Source: Asterella californica (Eukaryota > Streptophyta > Marchantiopsida > Marchantiales > Aytoniaceae). From it: a stretch of DNA of 64,000 nt. Where the stretch lies: assembly GCA_036924285.1 (NCBI GenBank), contig JAYKYS010000015.1, positions 6,882,001 to 6,946,000 on the forward strand, written 5' to 3'. The notes below the pieces were generated by a model that was given only the letters and a program-made list of their open reading frames with translations, was not told the DNA's origin and made no database searches. Position numbers and translations under genes: made by a program. Shown one piece after another: positions 24,190 through 35,300 of the stretch (the stretch's first letter is position 1; the number at the start of each line of letters is the position of its first letter).

Positions 24190-24931
24190 CTCTAAATGAA
24201 ACGGTTGAAACTAAAATCACCATGGCAACTCCACATCCATGATCTTGAGATGAATATCTCATCTTTCATACATGCTCATACAATTTATAAACACAAGATC
24301 ATTAATAAAAATCACCTTGATGTTCGAGCAGATCATAATTTATAACTATTTGATATTTTATGCTTCAGTAAGACACTTATATAAAATTCTAGTTCTGTTT
24401 CACATTTCATAGACATCGAACAATTTCAATATATACATACACACACATATCGAGGTTTGCTACTAACATATCGAAACGCAATGCAACTCTCGGCGCATAA
24501 TATTTTTGAAACTCATAACATGGATATAATATCTGCAGATTTCAACATTCGAACTCATCGTGCAATTCACATCATAGTTGATACAAATCTCCTCGTATGC
24601 ATCTCGATGAGTTTTGATCAATTTTATTATCATTATTCATGATATACCTAAGAATTATCCAATGATAATCATAAGAGATTTCAATATCGATCTACTCAAA
24701 GTTGATGATCATCAAACTGCATCTTCCGCATCTTTCACGAATTCACATAAGTTTTTCCTAACTTTCACAAAACCAACCACAAAATACGGATCAAATCTAG
24801 ATCAAATATGGACTAACGTCCTCCAATACGAAAATCTCTCTTCATCATCATATGCTTATTGGACAGATCATGATCTTATTTTTATTCTCTATAAAAGACC
24901 ATCACATGTTAATATGTTCTCATTTATGTGA
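24190..24931 (+). pseudogene. Helentron C-terminal apurinic-type endonuclease domain
   Basis: Directly after the helicase, a stop-interrupted frame reads HLDVRADHNL.LFDILCFSKT, the start of an endonuclease/exonuclease/phosphatase fold as in Helentrons. The 24614-24931 frame then has IIIRDFNIDLLK (catalytic D-x-N around 24,676-24,690), KPTTKYGSNLDQIWTN and AYWTDHDLIF (D-H pair near 24,863-24,871). These are the conserved catalytic blocks. The domain is related to LINE endonucleases but is fused to a Rep-helicase here, which rules out an adjacent LINE as the simplest reading. Confidence 0.85.
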
Positions 24932-24959
24932 AGAAACAAATCAATTATTCTTTTCTTCG

Positions 24960-26160
24960 TGTACTCATCAATCGAGCTATACTAGTTATGTTCATGACCA
25001 TATATTTCAGATTCAAGAGATTTTCAACATTTGTGAAATAAAGTACTCTCTTGTATGTTCTTGAAATAATTTTTTCTTATATAAATTAGCAATCATCATC
25101 ATATCATGATTATTGACTTCACAAAATTCCTAAATGTACACATCCACAACTGCTCAATATAATATAAACATGTTCATCCTAACATCCATAATATTCCAAA
25201 TGTTTTGTTTAACATTTATGATTCATCATTGCTCTCAAGGCTATCTCAAGATTCAAATCATTTTATACATTTCTTGCATATTTTATATGTTATCGATACT
25301 CGAATGTACATAATCTTCACAACATCTCTCACATTATCCATTATATACTTTTCTATTTCATAAAAATCATCATATATTAATATATTCTCATATACCTAAA
25401 CAAATGAATCTACTTATTTTCTTACGCTCATCATTTGAACTATTCAATAGAAATTCATATGCATCGAATTAAAGCTATTTTCAACAATTATGACATCATA
25501 TACTCTATCATATTTTATAACAATAACTACATCATACACAAACTAAAAACTAGCACAATGTCATTTATGTATCTTTTCTTAACTTCCATAAATGTTTAAA
25601 TATATGTAATAACTCAATATGAAATTATCCTTCATGACCTCCACAATATTCTAAATGTTCTTTTTTGCAGTTGCAACTGATCACTACCATCAAATCGATC
25701 TGAAGATTCACAAACTTCTACGGTATCATACATCCAAAGATAATCTTAAGATCATTATCCTCAAAACGATCTGAAGATTCATAACTATATATTTGCATAA
25801 AAGATGCAAACATGTTACTACTAGTATATGCAAACAAGTTAAAGATGATTGCATCAAATGTTGATGATGCATATGTTTATGATTTACATAAAATATAAAC
25901 TATTTCTTTTAGTATCCAAAGATAATCTTATCATGGCTTTCAAAGACTATATTAATTTTCATTTTTTTTCAACATTCATCCACATCTATAGAATTACACC
26001 TTCACATATAACACGTTCTAAGACTAGTGAGGTGAGATAAATTTCACTATTAATATTCACCTTCACAGATTTCACCAAATAGGATTGAGAGGTCTTGCAA
26101 ACACATAGCCCTTGCGATACCATTGCATATGTAGCGCCTTGTTTTTAGAATCACAACAGA
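24960..26160. other. AT-rich, no gene recognised
   Basis: About 1.2 kb of AT-rich DNA follows the Helentron endonuclease. Short words such as TATGATTCATCA, CAACAATTATGACATCATA and GATCTGAAGATTCA recur loosely. No protein motif is seen. It is probably the 3' non-coding part of the transposon. Confidence 0.45.
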
Positions 26161-26177
26161 CTCATGCCTTATGGTTT

Positions 26178-26795
26178 ATGTTCGGATCTCTTTGTGTTTC
26201 TCGGTATAGATTAACAATTAATGTTTACAGAATATTTTCATTATTTTCATTTTTAATTTATTATATATTTTTGTTTAGCAGTTATATTTCCCAATAACAA
26301 CAAGCGAATAAAAGTTCTCAGAAGTTCATCATGCATGTATATTTTAACTCATTTTATTCCATTTCGAGATTGTACTAGAGTCTATTGTGGTAGGCTCTAA
26401 TACGGTATGTTCAGATCTCTTCGTGTTTTCCAATACGGGTTAATAGTTAACGTTTACAGAATATTTTTAATTTATTACAGAATTTTTTTTAACAGTTATG
26501 TATTTTCCCAAAACAGCAAACGAATAAAAGTTCTCAAAAGTTCATTCTGCATGTATATTTTAACTCTTTCTATTCCATCTCGAGAATGTACTAGAGCCTA
26601 TTGTGGTAGGCTCTAATACGGTATGTACGGATCTCTTCGCGTATCTCGGTACGGATTAATAATTAACGTTTACAGAATATTGTTATCTTTATCTTTTTAA
26701 TTTATTATAGAGTTTTTGTTTAACACTTATGTATTTGTATTTCTCAATAACAGCAAGCGATTATTACTAGAGCCTACCACAATAGGTGCCTAGTG
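26178..26795. repeat. Tandem repeat, period about 220 bp, with a conserved hairpin
   Basis: Units start with ATGT.C.GATCTCTT.G at 26178, 26407 and 26623 (spacings 229 and 216 bp). Each runs through a TTAACGTTTACAGAATATT segment, an AT-rich core and GCGAATAAAAGTTCTCA. Between units lies the palindrome TAGAGCCTA-TTGTGG-TAGGCTCTA (perfect at 26593-26616; one mismatch in the copy near 26374-26398), followed by ATACGG. A partial inverted copy (CTAGAGCCTACCACAATAGG, 26768-26787) closes the array. The short string CTAAT directly at the stem end fits the CTRRT end pattern of Helitrons, but such a short match may be chance. It may be the 3' region of the Helentron. Confidence 0.75.
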
Positions 26796-27055
26796 TGCGA
26801 CTTTATTCTCCTTTATATAGTAAAGATATTTGAGATAACGAATTTCCATTGTTCTGCACTTTAGATTTGCCCATGTTTGATATTTTAGGAGCATTGAGGA
26901 TTATAGACTTCTGGGTGTCGGGTGCTCGGCCCTTTGGGTCCATTTATTTTCCCCATCGTTCCCCTCGTGATGGGTCTTCCCATCTGTTTGGTATCCAATG
27001 CGTGGCTTTTCTCGATTCATTCCATTCTAACTAGTACATGAAGTATACTCCTTAA

Positions 27056-27775
27056 TCAGATATTGGTCCGTATCTCCACTTGTGTCTTGTCACCCTGTGC
27101 TCGATACTGCTGGCTTGTTATCACGCTGTGAAACTCGGGACCAGGGGAGGACGCGTGCACACATTGCACCAACTCTCTCATAGACACGCTTGCAAGCATT
27201 GTGCCGTTACGAGAGCCATCGCTGAAATTCTGTTGTTTTAGTAAGCAAATCCGCAACGATTTGGTTAGGTCTGTATGTCATGCATGAAGTTTTCTCGAGT
27301 AGTGTCCTTCTGGTGAATACCTTGGAAAGACAATTGTTCAACTCTCCCCCCGAATGAAGCGGAGTGGCGACTTTATAATCCACACTACGCTCCGGAGCGA
27401 GGGAAGTGCACACTCAGTTATCCACACAGACGATCAGTGTACTTCACTGAAGCATACCCAATACGATGCAATATCTAGCTAGCATGGTCAAACAGCGGAG
27501 ACCAACAAACCTCCCCAAGGAGCGGATTGCGGCGGTGTTCCATTTGGTTTTGTGACGATCGTCTCACCAGAGAACCTTTTGTCGAGCTGTTGGACTCGCA
27601 GGCAAGATATACATACCCCGTCGCCTATTCGAACTCCTGAGAAATCTACACACCCATCCGAATACAGACTTAGAGTCTCACCACTCGCGCCCTTTTGATC
27701 TTTTTTCACTTCCTTCGGAACTTCTGAAGTAACAGTCTCAGTTTCCTCCACTCGAGGGGCAATTAGTACATTCAA
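27056..27775 (-). pseudogene. Possible Ty1/copia RNase H remnant
   Basis: The minus-strand frame 27413-27207 has LLEKTSCMTYRPNQIVADLL followed by TK, which resembles the end of copia RNase H (YIPT..QVADILTK). Upstream, frames at 27775-27488 contain LYSDGCVDFSG, vaguely like the YSDADWAG motif, and another frame has TGYVYLA. The pieces are short and broken, and no reverse transcriptase box is present. The call is weak, and the frames could be chance. Confidence 0.3.
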
Positions 27776-28179
27776 GACAGTTCAAGTGCAGTTCTGTTGC
27801 CTCACGATAAACTGTGCAACAAATACGCGCAGAAAAACAAAAATAAACGAACTTGTCCGCTAACCGGCTGATGCTGTTGGGTCGTGAGTAGTGCATGAAA
27901 ACTGTCGGCTTTAGAAAGAAATATCGCGGAAGTAAGGATAAAATTTGACGCCCAAAGTAAGATCGACAACGAACGTAAATGCAACTCTCAGCCCGTTACA
28001 GTAGCGGCTAAGTGCTGTGACTGATGTGCCACAGAACCGGATTTTCTGTGTTGTACTGGATGTGAACGGGATCTACGGACCGCGTCGAGTAGCTTCAGTC
28101 AATGGTGATCAACAGGCGCCAGTCGCGTGACCTGCGACCGGAGTAGTAAGTACTGGCACCAGCCAGGGGCCCCCGCCGA

Positions 28180-29394
28180 CTTGTGACTTTACTTTATCGG
28201 GCGGCCTGGCGGCTGGCTGGCTACCTACGGGACCTGCGGACAGCCGGGAGTGGCCCGGGACAGGCCCAAAGGCTAACCTTAGATAGCTCTCAGGAGTCTC
28301 GTTCACGCTACCTTCGAAACCGGGGAATGCACTTTTGCGGAGTCGAATCTTACATATTCTGTCCCCGCCTATTGCACTTTTTCGTTCCATCTCCGTTCCG
28401 CATCCTCTTTCCCGCCTTTTCTGGTGCCTTCTCCTGCGCTTCCATTTTCATCGAGCCAGTTTTAGTTTGTGCTCATCTTCATTCCTTCGACGCATCTTCT
28501 CTCTCTGGCGCGAGCAGAGGCTTTCTGCTTGACGTTAGCTTTCCAGTACAGTTGTCGTGTAGGGATAATTCTCCCTTCGAACAGGTCTCGTCGCCCACGA
28601 GTGATGATTATCTTTGATCGCGCGGTAGTTTGGGGTAGTCGGTATGAGGATGAGATTATCTCAAGATGGTTTGAAAGTAAAGCTGGAACGCGCATCGGGT
28701 TTATTTGAATGGTATGAGGTTCCGTGATTCCGTGATTCCGCCGTCTCGTGTATGTTTTTTATGAATCCTCACTCTTCCTGAGAATTCAGGTGTAAGCAAG
28801 ATGAGCGAATGGATATTCTTTCGGGTGCAAGTTTACATTTGGAGAACATCAGTAGTCCCATAATGCCAGGGAATGCTGTCTAGTCGTGAGCAAGTAGCGG
28901 GGGCTTACTTATCCGAGTGGGGATTCCATTGTTATCTGCGTATCTGCGTTCCACTCTTGGTTTTCCCACACTTATGTGATATACAGATTACTATCCTTGG
29001 TTGTGCCTACGGATTATACGTTGTGTCAAGGTTTATGGACAAGAATTCGTGGTACGGCAAGAATAGGGGAATTAGTCGCCTAACGTTCCTGAGTGATTAG
29101 TACTTGTTATTTGGATTCTGATAGCTGCAAATGTTCCGCTGTATTGTTGCAGTGGGGCTTCTGTTGCTGCTGACTGTCATCCACTCGTTGAGTAATGAAA
29201 GTCTGCTCTGGCCTGTGGAAAAAGACCTCTAAAATATAGAGAGACGCTTTTACCAGCCTTGAATCTGGTTGAATTACCTGGAAAGAATGGATGGCACATG
29301 TAATTTTGTACAATTCATCAAACCCGGATCTAGGCAGTGAAACCGGCCGCAATCCGTTGTCAACACTATCGCACAGTGAGGTGAGCTGGTTGTG
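28180..29394 (+). promoter_or_regulatory. 5' flank and probable leader of SMC6
   Basis: The DNA changes here from AT-rich repeats to a more GC-balanced stretch with pyrimidine-rich tracts (for example 28,370-28,520), usual for a plant promoter and 5' leader. Open frames through it have no recognisable motif and are in conflict with each other. An in-frame TGA at 29377 sets the limit for the SMC6 reading frame. A transcription start or 5' intron cannot be located by eye. Confidence 0.35.
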
Positions 29395-32300
29395 ATGATG
29401 GACTTGGCGGAAGAAGAAGCCGGTGGGTATCACATGGAGCATACCGAGCGGGCAGAAGATGATCCTGATCCTGAATTCGGTGACATGGAGATGGGTCGAA
29501 TCACCGGGAAACGAGCAGGCACTATACGAAGGATCCATTTGGAGAATTTTATGTGTCATAGCAACGTCACTGTAGAGTTTGTAGATCGAGTAAATTTTCT
29601 CACCGGCCAGAACGGGAGTAAGTTTTGACTGAGTTCTCGAATTTATAATCTGAATGAATCAGTCAGTCAGGAGATCTGCAATTCTTTTGCGTATTCTCGT
29701 AATATGCTATTGATGGGTGACTGGAATTCGCGGATTTTCACTTTCTTTCACTCCGTATAATTTACACTTTGCAGGCGGTAAAAGTGCAATTCTTACTGCC
29801 ATCCTAGTGGCTTTTGGAATCAAAGCGAAAGGGACGCAGCGAGCCAATTCAATCAAGGACTTCGTAAAAAATGGGTGCAGGTAGAGTCTAACAGTCTCTT
29901 AGTTTCACTGACCGTAGCAGTCCAACTTTGCAACTTCTACTGTTATTTTAAGCTGGTGCTTCTCACAAGGATTAGTGAAGATTTTACTGGATTCCACTGC
30001 GTCCAAGAGTGTAATGGACAACGCCGTTTCGTCTGGCAGAATGGTCCAACACGTTGAGGATTACCTTAAAGCAACTGCGAGTTGATGTGAAATCTGTGTA
30101 AGATCTAACAGATACCCTGCTTCTTCTGCACACTGCCGCAGGTCTGGAGCAGTGGTTATAGAGCTCAACAACGAAGGTCTAGACGCTTATAAGCCAGATG
30201 TGTTCGGTAACACTATTGTAATCGAAAGACGGATAACTGATAGCACAAGCAATTTTCAAGTGAGTAGTGGGCAAGGTGAGACATTTTGGCTTTGAAACTG
30301 GAATTCAAGAGCACCGACAGTCCTGTTAGAGGTTCCTTCCTCGAATCAAGATGGTGGGAAAGTAATCCCAGGGGTCCCATACCAGACACTTGTGGTTGAC
30401 ACTGCTGCTTGTGGTACAGGAAAAAAAGTCGGCAGCAAGAAGGGGGACGTTCTCGACATTGTGGAACACTTCAATGTAAGACTCGTAAACCTAAGACTCT
30501 GATAGTAAATAAGTTTAGAGGTGGATTGAAGTGACTGAAAATCACAAACTCTGTCCGGCAGGAGTAGGACTGTGGCTACAGTTAAGATTTGAGCCTTAAT
30601 TTTAGTCCAGTCCCTTAGTTAGATGTCTGTCTAAAGTCATTTGCTGGAATGATTTTTTCCAGACCTGCGTGTAGTCAGATTCTTTGACTAGTTTAAGTGA
30701 ATTGTCAATTTATCGGCTCTTGCAGATAGATGTGGAAAACCCTTGCGTTCTTATGACTCAAGATAAGAGTCGAGAGTTCCTTCACGCTGGATCTGACAGG
30801 GATAAATTCATGGTAAACTCCTCCCTTCTTTCCCCCCGAATTCGCAATTAAGGCAAGTTAAGGCCTTTCACCACGCAGCTGAAATCAAGATCCCTCTGAG
30901 CACATCGTTTTCGTTGGAGTCGAGGATGCAAGATCTGGCACACTGGGAGGATGTCTTACTCTTTTCCGCCGGTGTTTTGTCCATTGCCCAGTTTTTCTTC
31001 AAAGCAACCCTGCAACAGACGGTCAGCGAGAAGCTGGTCCTGGCTGAAGAGGCACAGAATGTTATAGGAGGCATCATTGAAGAATCACTGCAAGCTCTAC
31101 ACCCACTTCAAGATGAGCTTAAACAGTTAGAAGATCAGATCAAATATAAGGAGCAGATCGAGCAGCTGCATGAACAGATAGAGGAGCTTGAGAAGAAACT
31201 TGCCTGGTCTTGGGTTTACGAGGCCGAGAAGGAGTTGATACAAAAACAAGAGGAGCTGGCTAAAATTAGAAAGCGTATACCTCTGTGTCAGATGAAGATT
31301 GACGAGGCTCAGGTATTCCGATCGATAAGTTCTGAACAGTAGTAATCTCGGTAGAAGAGGAATGCAGACTGAGCGGACTGTGTATGCGGACTTTCGTTTC
31401 ATCGTGTCTTTCGGAAAGAAGGGAATTTGCCCTCTGTAAATATTATCAGAGTATAAGCGAGGCTGAGGGTTCCGATGGTCCCTATTAACACTTATATAAT
31501 GGAATTGATGGTGAAATTTATTGGTTGCTACTCTTTCATTCTTACATATTTCGTGTCATACTTTATAGGATTCTGTGTCGTGTGGTTTCAGGCAAAAGTG
31601 GACAGTATCAGGGAGTCTTACGCAGCCAAGAAGTCCGACATCGATAGGATGATGCAAGAGTCGGATCAGCTAAGACACAGACAAGAAGATCTGAAACATG
31701 ATCTTCGTGCGGTACTGAGCTTACTCTTTGGCTTCCAAGTTTCCGAAGGTTTCTAAATAAAGTTTCACCATAGAAGTAAGCACGCCCATCTTGTTTCCCC
31801 TCGCAGGTCACTAGTCAGAGGGTCGAAGCGGAAGAGAATGTAATCAGGTGTAAACGAAGCATCGAACAGCTTGGGAAACAATTATGTACTCTCCAGCAAA
31901 ACGTCCAGGAAATGCAGCTCCGAGCGTTGGAAGACACTCAGGTCAGTCCATAGATTCGAGGCTAGTATGGCAGGAATTCAGTGATCACTTGCGTGCTTGA
32001 AGAGGTCGTAATGGACAGAATCGTTCTTGTTCTCCAACAAGCTTGGATCAGCCATACACCCGTATCGGTATCTTGAATGGTTCTATGTGCTCTACAATGT
32101 CACTAATGAGCTTCTCGTAAGTGTTGCAACTAGTATGCCACTTACGTCCTGAACTTTTGAGACCTTTCCTCTGGTTCTTGACCTTCTTAGGTCTGCTATA
32201 ATTGCGCACTCTTACGGAAAAGGCTGGCATTGCCCGATGTTCCAGGCTGAAGAAGATCTGAGACTGAAAGAAATAGAGCAAGTTGAGCATTCCATTGCAA

Positions 32301-35300
32301 GCGCAAGCGAAGACGTCAAAAGGTATAAAAAGAATACGTGAATCACGTGATCCGTAACCAGTTCTTCTGACTGTTCGCTTGCATGTTAATCCGGGGGAGG
32401 GTTATTACATATTTGATTGACTCTATATTCATGTCACTTAGCTTTTAAGATCAATTTTGGTATTCCAAATGTGCAAAATTGCTCGTATTGATTCTACAGC
32501 GGCTCATAAGAACTCAGGTTCGAATCAGTAGTCTACAATGCCAAGTTATAAACGACTCTTATTCTGTTCCTGATGGTACTCTAACCATCAGCAACCGCTA
32601 TCGGATTCCGATTGCGAATCTGTATACTTTTTCGGAGAAATCATTCACAGTGCTATCTTTCTCCATTAGACGTTTGCATCTCTATCTGCATTACACACTG
32701 AAATCCATTATGTAGCACTCCGCAGTTTGCACCTACTCAGTACCTAAATGCATCAGTGATGGACTGGCAAACATATGTTCTTCTTTTACTCTCTCCGTCT
32801 ATCTTCTCCCAGTATTCACTCACAAATCTTTGCTCCTCAACTCACTTCAACTAACTCTCTCTTGCGCGTGGCTAATTGCGTGTTACCTATACTAGAGATG
32901 GTCCTTGAGTATATCTGCCATTCTCGACGTATGAATATAACTCTCTCCTGCGCGAGGCTCTTTTGGCTATCTGTATCTATGTTTTGCCTCGTTTCGGCAG
33001 TCGGTATATATGTTCGGGTTCTTGGCTATCTCATTTTATTCGCCCTCTACGATTCTTCATTTACTCCACTATCGTTATGTTTAACTCCTGCTCTTTCAGT
33101 TCAATTATAGTTCTTTCGGTTCCGCAATTATTGTGGTTAGAATCAATCACCTTGCATCTTTCTCCGTTGCATTGCACTCTGTATCGCACTCTATACCAAG
33201 GAAAACCTTATCTGGAAATGTGCTTCGTGCTACACATTCCCATCGGCACACCCTTCGGTTACAGATAATTCGCTTAACTCCACTCCACCTCTGCTGCGGA
33301 GCATCCCTCGACCTCTAGGTGGGACTCAAACACAGGCTACTTTCCAGTATGGCACTTTCAGTTCTTCTGCTCCTCTTTCATTCTCTTCTACACTACATCG
33401 CTGTTTGCAGTCTCTCTGCCAACCTCACTGATCTACCACCGCACAAAGACTGGGAGTTTGCCCTCAGATGTCCCGGAACTGAACAGAAACTCCTGGACCG
33501 ATAAGGCCCTGATGAGTCTGTTAAGTCTTCATCTGATTGACCACTTTTCCAACTCATCTACAGCCTAACCCTCTCTGTTGGGTGCTGATGAAGTCAGAGA
33601 GCAGGTTGAGGTGCACTCCAGGGGAGTGTTCTCTGCTGCATGCTCCGAGTGCTTATTGTGGTAATTAGGTTCTTGGGTGTACACCTACTCATTACCTAAG
33701 TGCATCAGTGATGGACGGGCAAATACAGGCTCCTCGTTTACTACCTCTGTCTGCCTTCTCCGCTATTCACTCACTAAATCCGTGCTCCTCCACTCCTGCA
33801 TTAGATTCTATGGTTAGCGGTATCCACGTTCTGCTTGAATAGCCTTCGTTTCTTGCAATGGATTCTATGATTCAGCGCTATCTACGTTTTGATTTGAAAA
33901 CCTTCGCTTCTTTCAACATTGCAGTAGACAAATCTAGTTTGTCTCCATTTCTGCATGGGGGTTTGCATTTAGCCTTTGAAGCATACTGCATTGTTCTCTT
34001 GTCATTGTCTACTCGAATTCGACGATATACCGAGGGGAACCTACTCTGGAAATGTGCTTCGCACTACACGTTTCCCTCGGCACACTCTCAGGTTATATAA
34101 CAATTCGCTAACTCCGCTAGGCATTGTTGGCGCACATTCGGCCCCTAATTGATTCTCACTGTGTACTTGGCTGGACTAATTGCGGGATACCCCTATACTA
34201 GAGAGTGGTCCTTGAGCATATCTGCCATTCTCGACGTATGAAGATAACTCCACTTGTCAGTAGAGCGCACATTCGGCCCCTATTTGCTACTTACTGTGTA
34301 TTTGGCCCCGTATCTACCTCTGTACTAGAGAGTGGTCCTTGATGAAATCTGCCATTCTCAACGTATGAATATATGTAGCACACCGCAGACTGTAAGGTGC
34401 AGATCCTGTGCTAGCATTAAGGTCTAATCCCAGACTTGGTTGAAAAGCAGTTCACCAAGTGTTTGTTCGTCTTCTCAAACTTATATCTTTTCCTTACATA
34501 CTTCTTAACTGCATCATGTGTCAGATTTAGTGAAGAAGAATCGCGCTTGAGTGCCGAGGAGGAAAGATTGCGAGAAATGAAACAGGCGTGCGACACTGAG
34601 GTAATGCTTATTCCACAGTGATCTCCTGATATCTGGAGAAGACATGGCTACTTGAATTGGATCATATAAGTTTCTTTTGTACCTCCTCCGCAAACACAAG
34701 GAGCGGAAAATTGTTATCCCTGAAGGCATCTATGAATGAATGGACGAACGAACGAACGTATGCTTGTACTTTGTGCGTGAGTTGTCATGTTACTAATAAC
34801 GAGTAGGCTGAAACTTAACTTGAATGTATTGCAGTGCCGTGAAAAAGTGTCCCAAATCAGAGAAGTTGAGAAATATATCAGGGAGCTATCAGGTCGACAG
34901 GGAAATCAGGTGCGTTACCTTTTCTATTTGATCTCCCGTGGTTAGAAGCTTTTAGCGTGCTAAAAGTGATAACCAGGGAACACAGGAACCTTTTAGAGAA
35001 AATGCTTGCAAGGATAGTCTTTATGCCCCGTTAGTATTCTAGTTAGTGGAGGTAAGCAGTATGTTTTTAAGTCTTTTACAAGGCTCCATCTGGTTGTAGT
35101 TGGCCACGTGAAATCTTGCCGCTCTGCAGATATTGATGGTTTGTCATTAAGTGTCGTTATCAACGCAATTGACCACCAAGAAGACGCGTTTCCACCTTCG
35201 GTTCGCTTGGTAGTCGGAACTTCTCGGGAGGTGGTTTCTGCCATAATTTAAATGCGAGTTGCATGGGTTAGAACCGCATGAACTTGCAAGAAGCGATCCC

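Larger units (their letters stand above)
18173..24931 (+). mobile_element. Helentron/Helitron2-type rolling-circle transposon, decayed autonomous copy
   Basis: Pieces of one large protein follow in the order of a Helentron: a Helitron N-terminal region, an HUH Rep domain, a Rep-to-helicase linker, a PIF1-like helicase and a C-terminal apurinic-type endonuclease. All lie on the + strand in several frames with many stops. This order, in particular the endonuclease after the helicase, is the known hallmark of Helentrons as opposed to canonical plant Helitrons. The Rep-helicase order would be interrupted by about 1.9 kb of foreign DNA at 19.83-21.72 kb. The ends are not defined; a tandem hairpin repeat at 26.18-26.79 kb is a candidate 3' region. 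The strand order and key motifs support the call, and the decay excludes present activity. Confidence 0.85.

Noticed and set aside
24614..24931. LINE endonuclease gene
   Set aside because: No LINE reverse transcriptase lies nearby, and the domain directly follows a Helitron helicase in the order known for Helentrons.
28183..28617. 144-codon plus-strand open frame before SMC6
   Set aside because: No motif, low-complexity arginine/serine/phenylalanine mix, overlapped by a similar opposite frame, and located where a GC-balanced 5' leader is expected.
32775..34100. Hydrophobic open frames in SMC6 intron 9, as a nested membrane-protein gene
   Set aside because: The frames are pyrimidine-rich repeat modules that recur in the same intron with different frames, and no start or motif is conserved.
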